Source: Acidobacteriota bacterium | Lineage (GTDB): Bacteria > Acidobacteriota > Terriglobia > Acidiferrales > UBA7541 | NCBI GenBank assembly: GCA_003153585.1 | Contig: PLZZ01000149.1 | Coordinates: 1 to 14,743 of the forward strand | Reading direction: 5' to 3' | Length of the DNA: 14,743 bases | Shown here: piece by piece, positions 1 to 7,306 of the stretch | Layout of the letters: each line of letters begins with the position of its first letter | Numbering within the stretch: position 1 is the first letter of the stretch | Program-made: the position numbers and the translations under genes | Notes under the pieces: model-generated | The model's input: the letters and a program-made list of their open reading frames with translations, nothing else | Told to the model about the DNA's origin: nothing | The model's database searches: none

Positions 1-551
1 AGCGTCCAATCGTTGCGCCTGCCTCCAAGATGAATGTGTTTTTCATTTTGCGTCACGTCCAGCTGTCCCTTTCCACCGCTGACGGAATAATCGACACGCG
101 GTTTTCCTTCCACCGCCCGGTAATTGAAGTCCGCATCGAGCAAGCGGCTAGAGCCTCCAGTCAAAATGAGCTCCCCGGCGGGCATGGAGATTTCGGCATT
201 CACGGATTTTGCTCCTTGTACCTCAATCGCTTGAGCGTCGTGAACCGTGGCCCCCGACCCGCGTCTCCCAACCATCAGTGCGAAGGCAAGGATCGCGAGA
301 AACACAAGCAAAGCGACCACAGTGCCGGATGATCCCCCATCTCCCGTGCTCGGATTCTGCTGCATCCGATGCGCATCCCAAATCTTACCCAGTCCAAGCA
401 ATATCAATACAATCGGCCAATAGCGAAACAGGGTCGTCCAGGGATCGAAATTCGGCAGCAAATTCATCAGCAGAAAGAACACTCCAAGGCCGATCAGGAA
501 TAGCGCGCCGGTGATTGAGCCTCGCCGCCTGGGTCTTTCGCTTTGGTCCAT
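1..551 (-). CDS. LiaF-like toastrack membrane protein (partial, runs off left edge)
   Basis: Reading the minus strand from an ATG at 551 gives an open frame of 183 complete codons with no stop before the window edge, so the C-terminus is missing. The N-terminus is short and basic. Three hydrophobic segments follow, at about residues 13-32, 43-57 and 76-95; the first two resemble the LiaI/LiaF-like transmembrane region (DUF5668). From about residue 105 a beta-rich segment begins with 'VNAEISMPAGELILTGG' and later 'YSVSGGKGQLDV', which matches the N-terminal toastrack pattern of envelope-stress proteins. In Firmicutes such proteins regulate or sense cell-envelope stress (LiaF, YvlB-type); that role here is inference. 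The start is supported by a strong purine-rich ribosome-binding site (AGGAGAGGTGG) just upstream and by an ECF-type promoter at 575-600. Family assignment is fairly secure; the precise function is not. Confidence 0.8.
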   Translation of the reverse strand, partial: MDQSERPRRRGSITGALFLIGLGVFFLLMNLLPNFDPWTTLFRYWPIVLILLGLGKIWDAHRMQQNPSTGDGGSSGTVVALLVFLAILAFALMVGRRGSGATVHDAQAIEVQGAKSVNAEISMPAGELILTGGSSRLLDADFNYRAVEGKPRVDYSVSGGKGQLDVTQNEKHIHLGGRRNDWT

Positions 552-574
552 CGTCCACCTCTCCTGCTTTCTAG

Positions 575-600
575 TACGCGCCGATGCTTGAAATGTTTCA
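575..600 (-). promoter_or_regulatory. ECF sigma-factor type promoter for the toastrack gene
   Basis: Read on the minus strand, TGAAAC (600-595) is followed by exactly 16 bases and then CGTA (578-575). This is the same as the known Bacillus sigma-W consensus TGAAAC-N16-CGTA. Transcription would start near 568, giving a leader of about 17 bases that contains the ribosome-binding site of the toastrack gene starting at 551. The sigma factor that reads it in this organism is not known from the window. Confidence 0.55.
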
Positions 601-603
601 AGC
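586..603. promoter_or_regulatory. Perfect 8+8 palindrome, operator candidate
   Basis: GCTTGAAA-TG-TTTCAAGC is a perfect inverted repeat with a 2-base centre, lying in the divergent region between the toastrack gene and the FUSC gene. It overlaps the -35 element of the ECF-type promoter, so a dimeric regulator bound there could block it. It could also be partly fortuitous, because the -35 sequence itself supplies one arm. Confidence 0.35.
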
Positions 604-669
604 GTGAGCTACGGGACGGCCTCATTTCCGCTGTCAACGTCGAGTGAGCCAGGACTGCAGAGGCTTTGC

Positions 670-697
670 TTGCCTGGACCCCGCCACAAGTTAAACT
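670..697 (+). promoter_or_regulatory. Possible sigma-70 promoter for the FUSC gene
   Basis: TTGCCT (670-675) and TAAACT (692-697) are separated by 16 bases; each matches the sigma-70 consensus at 4 of 6 positions. The spacing suits a start about 15 bases before the ATG at 719, but the match is weak. A clear AGGAGG ribosome-binding site lies at 709-714. Confidence 0.25.
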
Positions 698-718
698 AGC
701 TGCCGTTCAGGAGGCCGT

Positions 719-1228
719 ATGCCAGGCTCAGACAAGCTCTTCTCGCTGAGGGTTACCCGACAAGACGTGATACACATTGCGCGAACGACGATCGCTGCAA
801 TTGTGTCCCTAATCGTCGCGCGGCTGTTCAGGCTTCCCGAAGCTTACTGGGCCGCGATCACGACATTGGTCGTGATGCAGTCCACGCTGGGTACGTCGTT
901 CACTGTGTCATGGCAGCGCTTCGCCGGCAGTGCGATTGGCGCTGCGGGGGGAGCGTTGTTCGCCACATACTTCGGGTCAAACACTGCGATGTTCGGCGTT
1001 GGAATATTCGTCATGGGAATCGTGTGCGCCGCGCTGCGCCTTGATAAAGCGGCCTACCGGTTTGCTGGAATTACGCTCGCAATCATTATGCTTACCGCGC
1101 ACTCCGCACCCGCGGGGATCGTCGCCGTCCATCGGTTCATCGAAGTTGCTGTGGGTATCGCAGTGGGATTGGCGTTGACCGCTGTTTGGCCGGAAGATCC
1201 GGCGGCTTTCGACGCGCCCGCCCGTTAG
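719..1228 (+). CDS. FUSC / aromatic-acid-exporter-like membrane protein
   Basis: A 169-residue protein with six predicted membrane segments at about residues 21-37, 44-60, 68-86, 90-106, 113-128 and 140-157. The 'YWAAITTLVVMQ' stretch and the 'RFAGSAIGAAGG' loop-helix are typical of the FUSC/ArAE (DUF939) membrane domain, the bacterial family linked to export of aromatic carboxylates and other small acids. Many family members are twice this length, with a duplicated membrane domain or a soluble tail; this one is only the core six-helix unit, so it would probably act as an oligomer. AGGAGG at 709-714 sits 4 bases before the ATG and fixes the start. It lies divergent from the toastrack gene and upstream of the hydrolase-like gene on the same strand. 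Substrate unknown. Confidence 0.8.
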   Translation: MPGSDKLFSLRVTRQDVIHIARTTIAAIVSLIVARLFRLPEAYWAAITTLVVMQSTLGTSFTVSWQRFAGSAIGAAGGALFATYFGSNTAMFGVGIFVMGIVCAALRLDKAAYRFAGITLAIIMLTAHSAPAGIVAVHRFIEVAVGIAVGLALTAVWPEDPAAFDAPAR

Positions 1229-1300
1229 TCGCCGTACGGAATACTCTTCCATCCCGCGCGCTCCGCGCCTCGCTTCTTTTTGTTATGATTGTTGGACGCG

Positions 1301-2056
1301 ATGTTTCGAACCCACAAGTTATTTTCAATCTCTGGCTTGCTCCTCTGGATCATCCTTGCCTCCGGCCCGGCAATGGCTCCAGCACATGCTGGCCCCGCGG
1401 ATGTGGATTCGCCGCGATCGCCAACCATCGTAATTGGCTTCGTCGGAGGATTTGTCCGCCGCAACAATTATGTTCACAGTGCAGTCCAGCTCGCCGCTCG
1501 CCTGCGCCAGGAATATTCTTCGGGAGTGTACGTGGAAGTCTTTGAAAATCATCGGGGGCAGAGCGCCTATGAAAAAATCCTCCAACTCCTGGATACTGAT
1601 GACGCCGGAAAATTAACGCCCGAACAAAAACAGAACGCCCGCATCATTCTGTACGGCCATAGCTGGGGAGCCTCGGAAGCCATCTCTGTAGCGCGCAAAT
1701 TGGAATCAGACGGCATCCCGGTGCTTCTGACCGTCCAAGTCGACAGCGTCGCGAAGCTCGGTGAGGCTGACGGCGTCATTCCGTCGAACGTAGCGCAAGC
1801 CGCCAATTTCTATCAGCCCGACGGTCATCCCCACGGACGCGCCGAAATCCGCGCAGCTGATCCCTCGCGTACGCGCATCATCGGAAACTTTCGCTTTGAC
1901 TACAAAGCTCATCCGGTGACCTGCTACGGCGATTACTCGTGGTGGGACCGCGACATTTCGACGTCGCACACGGAAATTGAATGCGACCCGCAAGTTTGGA
2001 ATCACGTCGAGTCGCTAATCCGCGCGGACTTGCCCGCACCTGCTCACTCTCCGTAG
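1301..2056 (+). CDS. Secreted alpha/beta-hydrolase-like protein
   Basis: From the ATG at 1301 this is a 251-residue protein. Residues 1-30 form a signal peptide ending in 'APAHA', so the mature protein is predicted to be exported. The core 'ILYGHSWGASEA' holds a GHSWG nucleophile elbow with Ser121. Asp148 in 'TVQVDSV', and His223 or His235 near the C-terminus, could complete a Ser-Asp-His triad. Length and layout suit an alpha/beta hydrolase, but I do not recognise a named family and the substrate is unknown. A TTG at 1289 in the same frame would add four residues; the ATG is preferred because it starts the signal peptide directly. No good ribosome-binding site is visible for either. It follows the FUSC gene by 72 bases and may be co-transcribed. 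Confidence 0.7.
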   Translation: MFRTHKLFSISGLLLWIILASGPAMAPAHAGPADVDSPRSPTIVIGFVGGFVRRNNYVHSAVQLAARLRQEYSSGVYVEVFENHRGQSAYEKILQLLDTDDAGKLTPEQKQNARIILYGHSWGASEAISVARKLESDGIPVLLTVQVDSVAKLGEADGVIPSNVAQAANFYQPDGHPHGRAEIRAADPSRTRIIGNFRFDYKAHPVTCYGDYSWWDRDISTSHTEIECDPQVWNHVESLIRADLPAPAHSP

Positions 2057-2083
2057 GTAACGCCGCGAGTTGGAAGCATATTC

Positions 2084-2132
2084 TCCTTAGGGGCTCAGCA
2101 TGCTGCGCCCGCTGCAGCGCTTGCTAAGAGGA
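2084..2132. terminator. Possible bidirectional hairpin between convergent genes
   Basis: In the 126-base gap between the hydrolase-like gene and the convergent TonB-C gene, TCCTTAG (2084-2090) can pair with CTAAG(A)GGA (2124-2132, one bulged A). GGGC and GCCC and a CGCTGCAGCG palindrome lie inside. This could form a branched, GC-rich hairpin, but no T-run follows on either strand, so an intrinsic terminator is only a suggestion. Confidence 0.25.
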
Positions 2133-2182
2133 AGCGACATGAGGTTATACCTGGGGTTACTTTGATGGGTAATGCCGACCTT

Positions 2183-3271
2183 TCATTTCGTAGGGCAGCG
2201 AAATCCAAATCGCAGCGTAACCTCCACTGGGGACTTCAGTGTAATTCCTGTCTGGAATTGCCATGTCCGCGCTGCTTTCGCGGCAGAATCTTGCAGTTTG
2301 TCATCTCCTGACTCAGCTTCTACGTTCGTCACCTGCCCGGTTGCGGGATCGAAAAATATATTCAGACGCACTTCGCCTTGCGCGTGAGCGCGTTGTGCAT
2401 CTCGGGAATACGCCGGGACTTCGAATTTCGCCAGGTGAAGCGAGGCAACGTTCACGATTTCGACATACGCCGGATCTTTTTCATCAATTACTCCGCCATA
2501 TCCCTGCAATGCCGACTTCGCATTGTGAACGCGGCAATCGGCAAACGCGCATGTTTTGTCCGGAAATCCCGAGTCAAACTTGCCTCCCATAATTTCAGGA
2601 ACGAACTTCGCTCCCAGCTCTTGCCGTTCTTTGTTCTGCGCCGCCGTGGCCCCGCCAAACGAAAAGTCTTTGCCAAACGCCCGCTCTTCGACGTCATCCG
2701 CCAAATCCCAAAGCGCGGTAATCCGCGGATCCGCCCTTTGCAACGCTTCGAATTTCAGCGTCTCCGGATAGGGTAGTTCGTACAATCTTTCCTGCGTCCC
2801 GCATTTCGCGACGATCGTGTGGCTCGCAGAAGTTTCAACGCTCTCCGATTCGATATATTCCCGCCTGGCTACTTGTATTACTCCCGCGAAGTCATCGTCG
2901 GGATAAGAACACAGTTTGAATTTCCCAGCCACCTTCGCCACCGTCGTATTTGGCAGGAGGCGCTCCACTGCTTTTACCGTGACGTTGTGCCCGCAATTCC
3001 GGTTCATCGGCGCAATACGAATCTCGCGCACGCGTACGCCTGCCACTTCCGCGCGTACGTCCAGGATCTTATCCGCCCATGGGGTTCCCTTATCTGAGAC
3101 GGCTTGCGTCACAACGTAAAATCCGCCCAGCTCGATTGCTTCCTTGCTTTGTGGTGTTTTTACCCCAGCATTTGCCGTGTCGCTGGTTTTCGCATTAACA
3201 AGGCCACCCGCGCACGCGAAAGCGGCCAAGGCGATTAGCGTTAAATGTTTTTCGTAGCGCGTCGCGTTCAT
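2183..3271 (-). CDS. Secreted protein with C-terminal TonB-C domain
   Basis: Starting from the ATG at 3271 the protein has 362 residues. The first 27 or so, ending 'GGLVNA', form a cleavable signal peptide. The last 80 residues or so match the TonB C-terminal domain: 'GEVRLNIFFDPATGQVTNVEAESGD', then 'AAKAARTWQFQTG', then a final beta strand. Classical TonB has an uncleaved N-terminal anchor and a proline-rich spanner; neither is present here, so energy coupling to outer-membrane receptors is doubtful. The 200-residue middle region, with several cysteines (for example 'NRNCGHN', 'KLCSYPDDD', 'KTCAFADC'), is not a domain I recognise and may be disulfide-bonded. The same frame stays open upstream to 3343, but that longer form would bury the signal peptide and pass through the promoter-like sequence. 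Neighbours are convergent and divergent, so it is likely monocistronic. Confidence 0.75.
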   Translation of the reverse strand: MNATRYEKHLTLIALAAFACAGGLVNAKTSDTANAGVKTPQSKEAIELGGFYVVTQAVSDKGTPWADKILDVRAEVAGVRVREIRIAPMNRNCGHNVTVKAVERLLPNTTVAKVAGKFKLCSYPDDDFAGVIQVARREYIESESVETSASHTIVAKCGTQERLYELPYPETLKFEALQRADPRITALWDLADDVEERAFGKDFSFGGATAAQNKERQELGAKFVPEIMGGKFDSGFPDKTCAFADCRVHNAKSALQGYGGVIDEKDPAYVEIVNVASLHLAKFEVPAYSRDAQRAHAQGEVRLNIFFDPATGQVTNVEAESGDDKLQDSAAKAARTWQFQTGITLKSPVEVTLRFGFRCPTK

Positions 3272-3277
3272 TCGCAA

Positions 3278-3307
3278 AGTATAGGGCAGCTGAATAGTCT
3301 GTGAGAA
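3278..3307 (-). promoter_or_regulatory. Promoter for the TonB-C gene, possibly leaderless
   Basis: On the minus strand TTCTCA (3307-3302; 4 of 6) and TATACT (3283-3278; 5 of 6) are 18 bases apart. Only 6 bases separate the -10 element from the ATG at 3271, so transcription would begin at or next to the start codon. No ribosome-binding site is visible, which fits a leaderless mRNA. Confidence 0.4.
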
Positions 3308-3459
3308 TGCCCGAGGGGTCCAGAGGTTGCAATCGTTTTTCAATTCGAGCTCACGCGGAAGGGAACTGCTGGCGGGCCCGAGACAACAATCGCGCTGAGT
3401 TGCTACGTCGCTCTTTACTTTCGTTTCGGTACGGGGTTATGCTTTTCTTGGAGACGCTC

Positions 3460-4218
3460 ATGCTAAGGAATCGCGCCATTAAGACAGTGTTTTTGGCTGG
3501 CTTGGTCGCTCTGATAGCCCCCTACGCGTTTTCTCAAGAAACAGCGACGTCCGTTCCGCCGCCCTACCGCGGTGTGAGCCAGCACGTGGAAGGAGTTTTT
3601 GTCACTCCTGTTGCAAACGTCCCATTCTCTGCCACAGCTGAACTGGAGAGTGTTGTAATCCTCCCAGACGGCTCATCGGAAGAGAAGAGGACCTTCAATA
3701 ACATTGCTCGCGATTCCACGGGTCGCATTTACAACGAGCGTCGGCGCATGATGCCGTATTCATTCACCGGTACACCTCAAATTACGAGGTTTCATATTTA
3801 CGACCCGGAAACACGGCTCAACACCTTCCTCGATCCCTTTACGCATATTGCGCACCAAAGCGTCTTTGCCAAGCCTGTCGCGGCTCCAACATTAGGAGTG
3901 GCTGCTCAAGCAAGCAATCGGTCGGTGCAACAGGAAGATCTCGGCGACGACGTTATGGAGAACGTGGCAGTCCACGGTACGCGCATAAGCCGGACCATTT
4001 CCGCGCAATCCAGCGGCACCGGGCAGCCTGTCGTGGTCATCGATGAATACTGGTATTCCGACGATCTTCATCTGAACATGCTCGTTAAGCACGACGACCC
4101 GCGCACCGGCCAGCAAACCGTTACCGTGACCCACGTCACCCGCGCCGACCCGCCCGAGACTGTCTTCCAGATTCCGTCCAGTTATAGGGTTGTGGATGAA
4201 ACCCCGGTAAGTCAATAA
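3460..4218 (+). CDS. Secreted protein of unknown function
   Basis: I do not recognise a named family. From the ATG at 3460 the product has 252 residues. It starts with a basic tip and hydrophobic core followed by 'PYAFSQ', a convincing signal peptide. The body is beta-rich, with 'SSEEKRTFNNIARDSTGRIYNERR' and 'DEYWYSDDLHLNMLVKHDDPRTG'; the alternating strands and late 'ETVFQIPSSYRVV' ending give it the feel of a periplasmic LolA/DUF-type beta fold, but this is an impression only. GGAG at 3450-3453 with a 6-base gap supports the 3460 start over the ATG at 3439 and the GTG at 3301. A weak TTTACT-N18-TATGCT promoter-like pair at 3414-3443 lies just upstream. An 8-bp hairpin follows the stop, so it is probably transcribed alone. 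Confidence 0.7.
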   Translation: MLRNRAIKTVFLAGLVALIAPYAFSQETATSVPPPYRGVSQHVEGVFVTPVANVPFSATAELESVVILPDGSSEEKRTFNNIARDSTGRIYNERRRMMPYSFTGTPQITRFHIYDPETRLNTFLDPFTHIAHQSVFAKPVAAPTLGVAAQASNRSVQQEDLGDDVMENVAVHGTRISRTISAQSSGTGQPVVVIDEYWYSDDLHLNMLVKHDDPRTGQQTVTVTHVTRADPPETVFQIPSSYRVVDETPVSQ

Positions 4219-4228
4219 GGCGGGCAAC

Positions 4229-4247
4229 GGATCGCGGCCCGCGATCC
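4229..4247 (+). terminator. GC-rich hairpin after the 3460-4218 gene
   Basis: GGATCGCG-GCC-CGCGATCC is a perfect 8-bp stem with a 3-base loop, 10 bases past the stop codon at 4218 and upstream of the cysteine desulfurase promoter. There is no T-run after it, so it may be an attenuating structure, a mRNA 3' end stabiliser or a terminator of the T-poor type. Confidence 0.45.
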
Positions 4248-4262
4248 CCACTCACGTCTCGC

Positions 4263-4291
4263 TTGCCACTAGCTCCCGCAGCCGCTATTCT
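4263..4291 (+). promoter_or_regulatory. Sigma-70 type promoter for cysteine desulfurase-mnmA
   Basis: TTGCCA (4263-4268; 5 of 6) and TATTCT (4286-4291; 4 of 6) are separated by an ideal 17 bases. A start near 4298 gives a leader of about 15 bases before the ATG at 4313. The leader has no obvious ribosome-binding site. Confidence 0.45.
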
Positions 4292-4312
4292 AAATGCTTC
4301 AGCGCTGCAGCC

Positions 4313-5485
4313 ATGCACATCTACCTTGATTACAACTCGACGACGCCCGTGGACCGCGCGGTGCTCGACGCCATGCTGCCTTACTTCGCCGATAATTTCG
4401 GTAATGCCAGCTCGATTCATTCGTCCGGACAGCGCGGGCGCTCGGCAGTGGACGCAGCTCGCGATTCCGTCGCCGCTCTGATCGCCGCAAAGACCGCGGA
4501 AATTGTTTTCACCAGCGGCGGCACGGAAGCCGACAACCTCGCGTTATTCGGCTCCGTTGCGGCGTCGAATCATTCGCGCAAGCACATCATCACCACCGCC
4601 ATCGAGCATCTCGCCGTCCTAAATGCCGCTCAAGCGCTCGAAAAACAGGGCATTGACGTCACTTACGTTCCGGTTGGTGCTTCGGGAATCGTCGATCCCC
4701 AAGATATTCGTCGCGCGCTACGCCCAGAAACAATTCTCATCAGCGTCATGCACGCAAACAACGAGCTCGGCACCATCCAGCCCATCGAAGAAATCGGCCG
4801 CATCGCCGCCGAAGCTGACGTTTATTTTCATTGCGACGCGGTGCAGTCTGCAGGGAAGTTGCCGCTCGACGTCAACCGTCTCGGCGTGGATTTGCTTTCC
4901 ATCTCCGCGCACAAAATTTACGGGCCCAAGGGCGTTGGCGTGCTGTATGTCCGCGCCGGAACGCCCCTCGAGCCGCAATTTTACGGCGGGCATCATGAGC
5001 GCGACCGCCGCCCCGGCACCGAAAATGTTCCCGGCATCGTCGGCTTTGGCAAAGCAGCCGAGCTGGCAAGAGTGAGACTCACGACAGACTCTGCGCGAAT
5101 CGAGTCACTGCGCGACCGTCTGGAAGAAATGCTGCTCAACTCGCTGGCGTCGGTGCATGTGAATGGTGACCGTAGCCGCCGCATACCGAACACCACGAAC
5201 TTGGCTTTCACTGCGGCTGGCGGCGAAGCGCTCGTTATCGCTCTCGACCTCCAGGGCGTCGCGTGTTCGACCGGAGCGGCTTGTTCATCCGGAGCGGTTG
5301 AGCCGTCGCACGTGCTGCTGGCTATTGGCCTGTCGCCGGATGAAGCGCGTTCGAGTTTGCGTTTCAGCCTCGGCCGCACTACAACCGCCGCTGAGATCGA
5401 TCGCGCGGCCGACATCATCCCGCCGACGGTCGAACGATTGCGCGCGCTGTCGCCTCGCAGCGAAGCCGCGATGCATGCACGGTAA
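4313..5485 (+). CDS. iscS: Cysteine desulfurase (IscS/NifS family)
   Basis: This 390-residue fold-type-I PLP enzyme removes sulfur from cysteine, giving alanine and an enzyme persulfide that feeds Fe-S clusters and thiolated tRNA. Visible landmarks are '[11 protein letters not shown]' at the N-terminus; '[10 protein letters not shown]' (66-75); His99 in 'TAIEHL', which stacks on the cofactor; '[12 protein letters not shown]' (147-158); the PLP lysine Lys201 in '[10 protein letters not shown]'; and the sulfur-accepting loop '[15 protein letters not shown]', with Cys324 as the catalytic residue. Numbering is close to E. coli IscS (His104, Lys206, Cys328). The loop is the class I type, followed by the usual 'LRFSLGR' region. 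The last codons overlap the start of mnmA, so the pair is likely translated together, and a tRNA-thiolation role is suggested. Whether it should be called iscS or nifS cannot be settled from the sequence. Confidence 0.93.
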   Translation: MHIYLDYNSTTPVDRAVLDAMLPYFADNFGNASSIHSSGQRGRSAVDAARDSVAALIAAKTAEIVFTSGGTEADNLALFGSVAASNHSRKHIITTAIEHLAVLNAAQALEKQGIDVTYVPVGASGIVDPQDIRRALRPETILISVMHANNELGTIQPIEEIGRIAAEADVYFHCDAVQSAGKLPLDVNRLGVDLLSISAHKIYGPKGVGVLYVRAGTPLEPQFYGGHHERDRRPGTENVPGIVGFGKAAELARVRLTTDSARIESLRDRLEEMLLNSLASVHVNGDRSRRIPNTTNLAFTAAGGEALVIALDLQGVACSTGAACSSGAVEPSHVLLAIGLSPDEARSSLRFSLGRTTTAAEIDRAADIIPPTVERLRALSPRSEAAMHAR

Positions 5486-5492
5486 ATCGGCA

Positions 5493-6707
5493 ATGGCAAA
5501 TCCACTGACACAACTCGAACCTCTTCGCCCCGTTGCCGAAGCCGCGTGCGACCCGTTGGCCGCAGCTCCCGACGAAATTCTTCCGCTCGTGATTTCTCCC
5601 GGCGCCGTCGCGCCCGTGGCAGTCGCCATGAGTGGAGGAGTGGACAGTTCCACCGTCGCTGCGATCATGAACGAGCGCGGCCAATCCATCATCGGCCTCA
5701 CCATGCAGCTCTGGAACCAGCGCCGCCTCCCGCAGCTCCAGTCCGCCGAGCCCGCGCAACATCGTTGTTGCTCGATTGATGATGTCTACGACGCGCGCCG
5801 TGTCGCCGAACATCTCCGCATCCCGTTTTACGTGGTCAATTTCGAGCGCGAATTCGAGAAGAATGTCATCCGTCCCTTCGTGGACGACTATTTGGAGGGC
5901 CGCACTCCGATTCCGTGCACGCTCTGCAACAATCATGTGAAGTTCGACCAATTGCTCGTCACCGCTCGCCAGATTGGCGCCGAACGCATCGCCACGGGGC
6001 ATTACGCGCGCGTCCGTCATAATCCTGACACCGGTCGTTACGAGCTTCTGCGCGCCGCCGACGAGTCCAAAGACCAATCCTATTTTCTCTTCGGTTTGAC
6101 CCAGGACCAGCTTGCGCACACCGATTTTCCCCTCGGGGAGCTTTCCAAGAACGAAGTCCGCGACATCGCGCATCGACTGCAAGTTCCCGTTGCCGGAAAA
6201 CCGGAGAGCCAGGAAATTTGTTTTGTGCCCACGGGGAATTACGTTCGGTTTATCGAAGGATATTTGCAGGAGCAGGGAAAGAGACTTCCCGAAGACGCAG
6301 GAGACATCGTAAGCACATCCGGCGAAGTTCTCGGCCGGCACAACGGGCTGCATCGCTATACCGTGGGCCAGCGCAAGGGTCTGGGAATTTCAGAAGGCCG
6401 TCCGATGTACGTCGTCGCGCTCGATCGCGCAAAAAACCGCCTGGTTGTCGGCGACGATTGCGAGCTTCGCAGCACGACGTGCGAAGTCCGCGACGTGAAC
6501 TGGATTCCATACGATATTCCCCGTGGCGTTGTGGAAGCGAAAGTTCGCATCCGCAATCGCCACGAGCCCGCCGACGCTGAAATCACGCCACTCGACGCCA
6601 CTACCGCGCGAATCTCTTTTCGTGAGCCGCAACGCGCCGTCACTCCCGGCCAAGCCGCTGTATTTTATTCCGGCGAGCAGGTTTTAGGCGGCGGCTGGAT
6701 TCGCTGA
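5493..6707 (+). CDS. mnmA: tRNA-specific 2-thiouridylase MnmA
   Basis: MnmA activates uridine 34 of tRNA Lys, Glu and Gln with ATP and replaces its 2-oxygen with sulfur passed on from a cysteine desulfurase. From the ATG at 5493 the protein has 404 residues. The PP-loop 'SGGVDSS' is at 47-53. The catalytic cysteines appear to be Cys145 in 'TLCNNHVKF' and Cys243 in 'SQEICFV', matching Cys102 and Cys199 of E. coli. 'ATGHYARV', '[10 protein letters not shown]', '[12 protein letters not shown]' and the final 'LGGGWI' are all family hallmarks, so the gene is intact. An in-frame ATG at 5475 overlaps the cysteine desulfurase stop by 11 bases and is an equally possible start. Either way there are about 45 residues before the PP-loop, more than the usual 10 or fewer, rich in Ala and Pro. 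The gene follows its sulfur donor in an operon. Confidence 0.95.
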   Translation: MANPLTQLEPLRPVAEAACDPLAAAPDEILPLVISPGAVAPVAVAMSGGVDSSTVAAIMNERGQSIIGLTMQLWNQRRLPQLQSAEPAQHRCCSIDDVYDARRVAEHLRIPFYVVNFEREFEKNVIRPFVDDYLEGRTPIPCTLCNNHVKFDQLLVTARQIGAERIATGHYARVRHNPDTGRYELLRAADESKDQSYFLFGLTQDQLAHTDFPLGELSKNEVRDIAHRLQVPVAGKPESQEICFVPTGNYVRFIEGYLQEQGKRLPEDAGDIVSTSGEVLGRHNGLHRYTVGQRKGLGISEGRPMYVVALDRAKNRLVVGDDCELRSTTCEVRDVNWIPYDIPRGVVEAKVRIRNRHEPADAEITPLDATTARISFREPQRAVTPGQAAVFYSGEQVLGGGWIR

Positions 6708-6775
6708 AACTCTGCTAGACACAAACACGCACTTCAGTATGGAAAGCGGATTCGAAATTTCTCTGTGGAATTACT

Positions 6776-7285
6776 TCAGATGAAGAGTTCTTCGTCCTGA
6801 GGAGCGCCGTCGGGTTCACTTCGCCGGGCTTGCACGCCACGCAACACGTCGATTCCAACCTTTATACCTTTCAGCACCGCGGAAACCTGGTGCACGGGAC
6901 CCCATAGCGTGTTCCGAACTTTCGTCCCGGTATCTTCGATCACTTCCAGCGTGCCGGTAAGGATCTGATCGGCGCGAATCACTTGCACCCGCAGCCGCTC
7001 AAGGCTATCCGTAAACACGCGGTCGATCTTCTGCGCTTGCCCGCGCGCCATCCGGGTAATCTCTGCTCCATCGCCCATGATGCTCGCGATTTTGTCTTCG
7101 GAATCTTCCAGTATGCGGTTCGTGCGCAGAAGTATCGGGTCGATGCGCCCTTTGAGTTCGTCGGCGATCACCGTAAATTTCTCGATCGCGCCTTTCATCT
7201 GGAGATACATCCCCAGTAAGATCGCCATCTGAACAACAATGGCGACCGCCGCGATCACAATGAATGCCTCAATCCAAACGTTCAT
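6776..7285 (-). CDS. DUF948-like membrane-anchored coiled-coil protein
   Basis: A 169-residue protein with one N-terminal membrane helix (residues 5-27), then a long helical region with heptad-like spacing (about 30-125), and a charged C-terminal tail ending 'DEELFI'. This layout resembles the DUF948 proteins often found beside YtxH-type genes, and the upstream neighbour here is YtxH-like, only 21 bases away. AAGGAA precedes the ATG by a few bases. Function is unknown; DUF948/YtxH pairs are often linked to general stress, but nothing in the sequence proves this. It converges on mnmA with 68 bases between, in which I see no clear terminator. Confidence 0.7.
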   Translation of the reverse strand: MNVWIEAFIVIAAVAIVVQMAILLGMYLQMKGAIEKFTVIADELKGRIDPILLRTNRILEDSEDKIASIMGDGAEITRMARGQAQKIDRVFTDSLERLRVQVIRADQILTGTLEVIEDTGTKVRNTLWGPVHQVSAVLKGIKVGIDVLRGVQARRSEPDGAPQDEELFI

Positions 7286-7306
7286 ACGATTCCTTACGGC
7301 AGTTTG

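Noticed and set aside
3301..3459. GTG start at 3301 giving a longer version of the 3460-4218 protein
   Set aside because: The added residues would hide the signal peptide and overlap the divergent promoter; the ATG at 3460 has the ribosome-binding site.
5163..5492. Long upstream extension of the mnmA frame
   Set aside because: It overlaps conserved codons of cysteine desulfurase in another frame and is Arg/Ser-rich with no family similarity; it is the same frame staying open by chance.
5415..6353. 312-residue open frame on the minus strand opposite mnmA
   Set aside because: It lies wholly within the intact cysteine desulfurase/mnmA genes, has no signal or motif, and long antisense frames are common in GC-rich genes.
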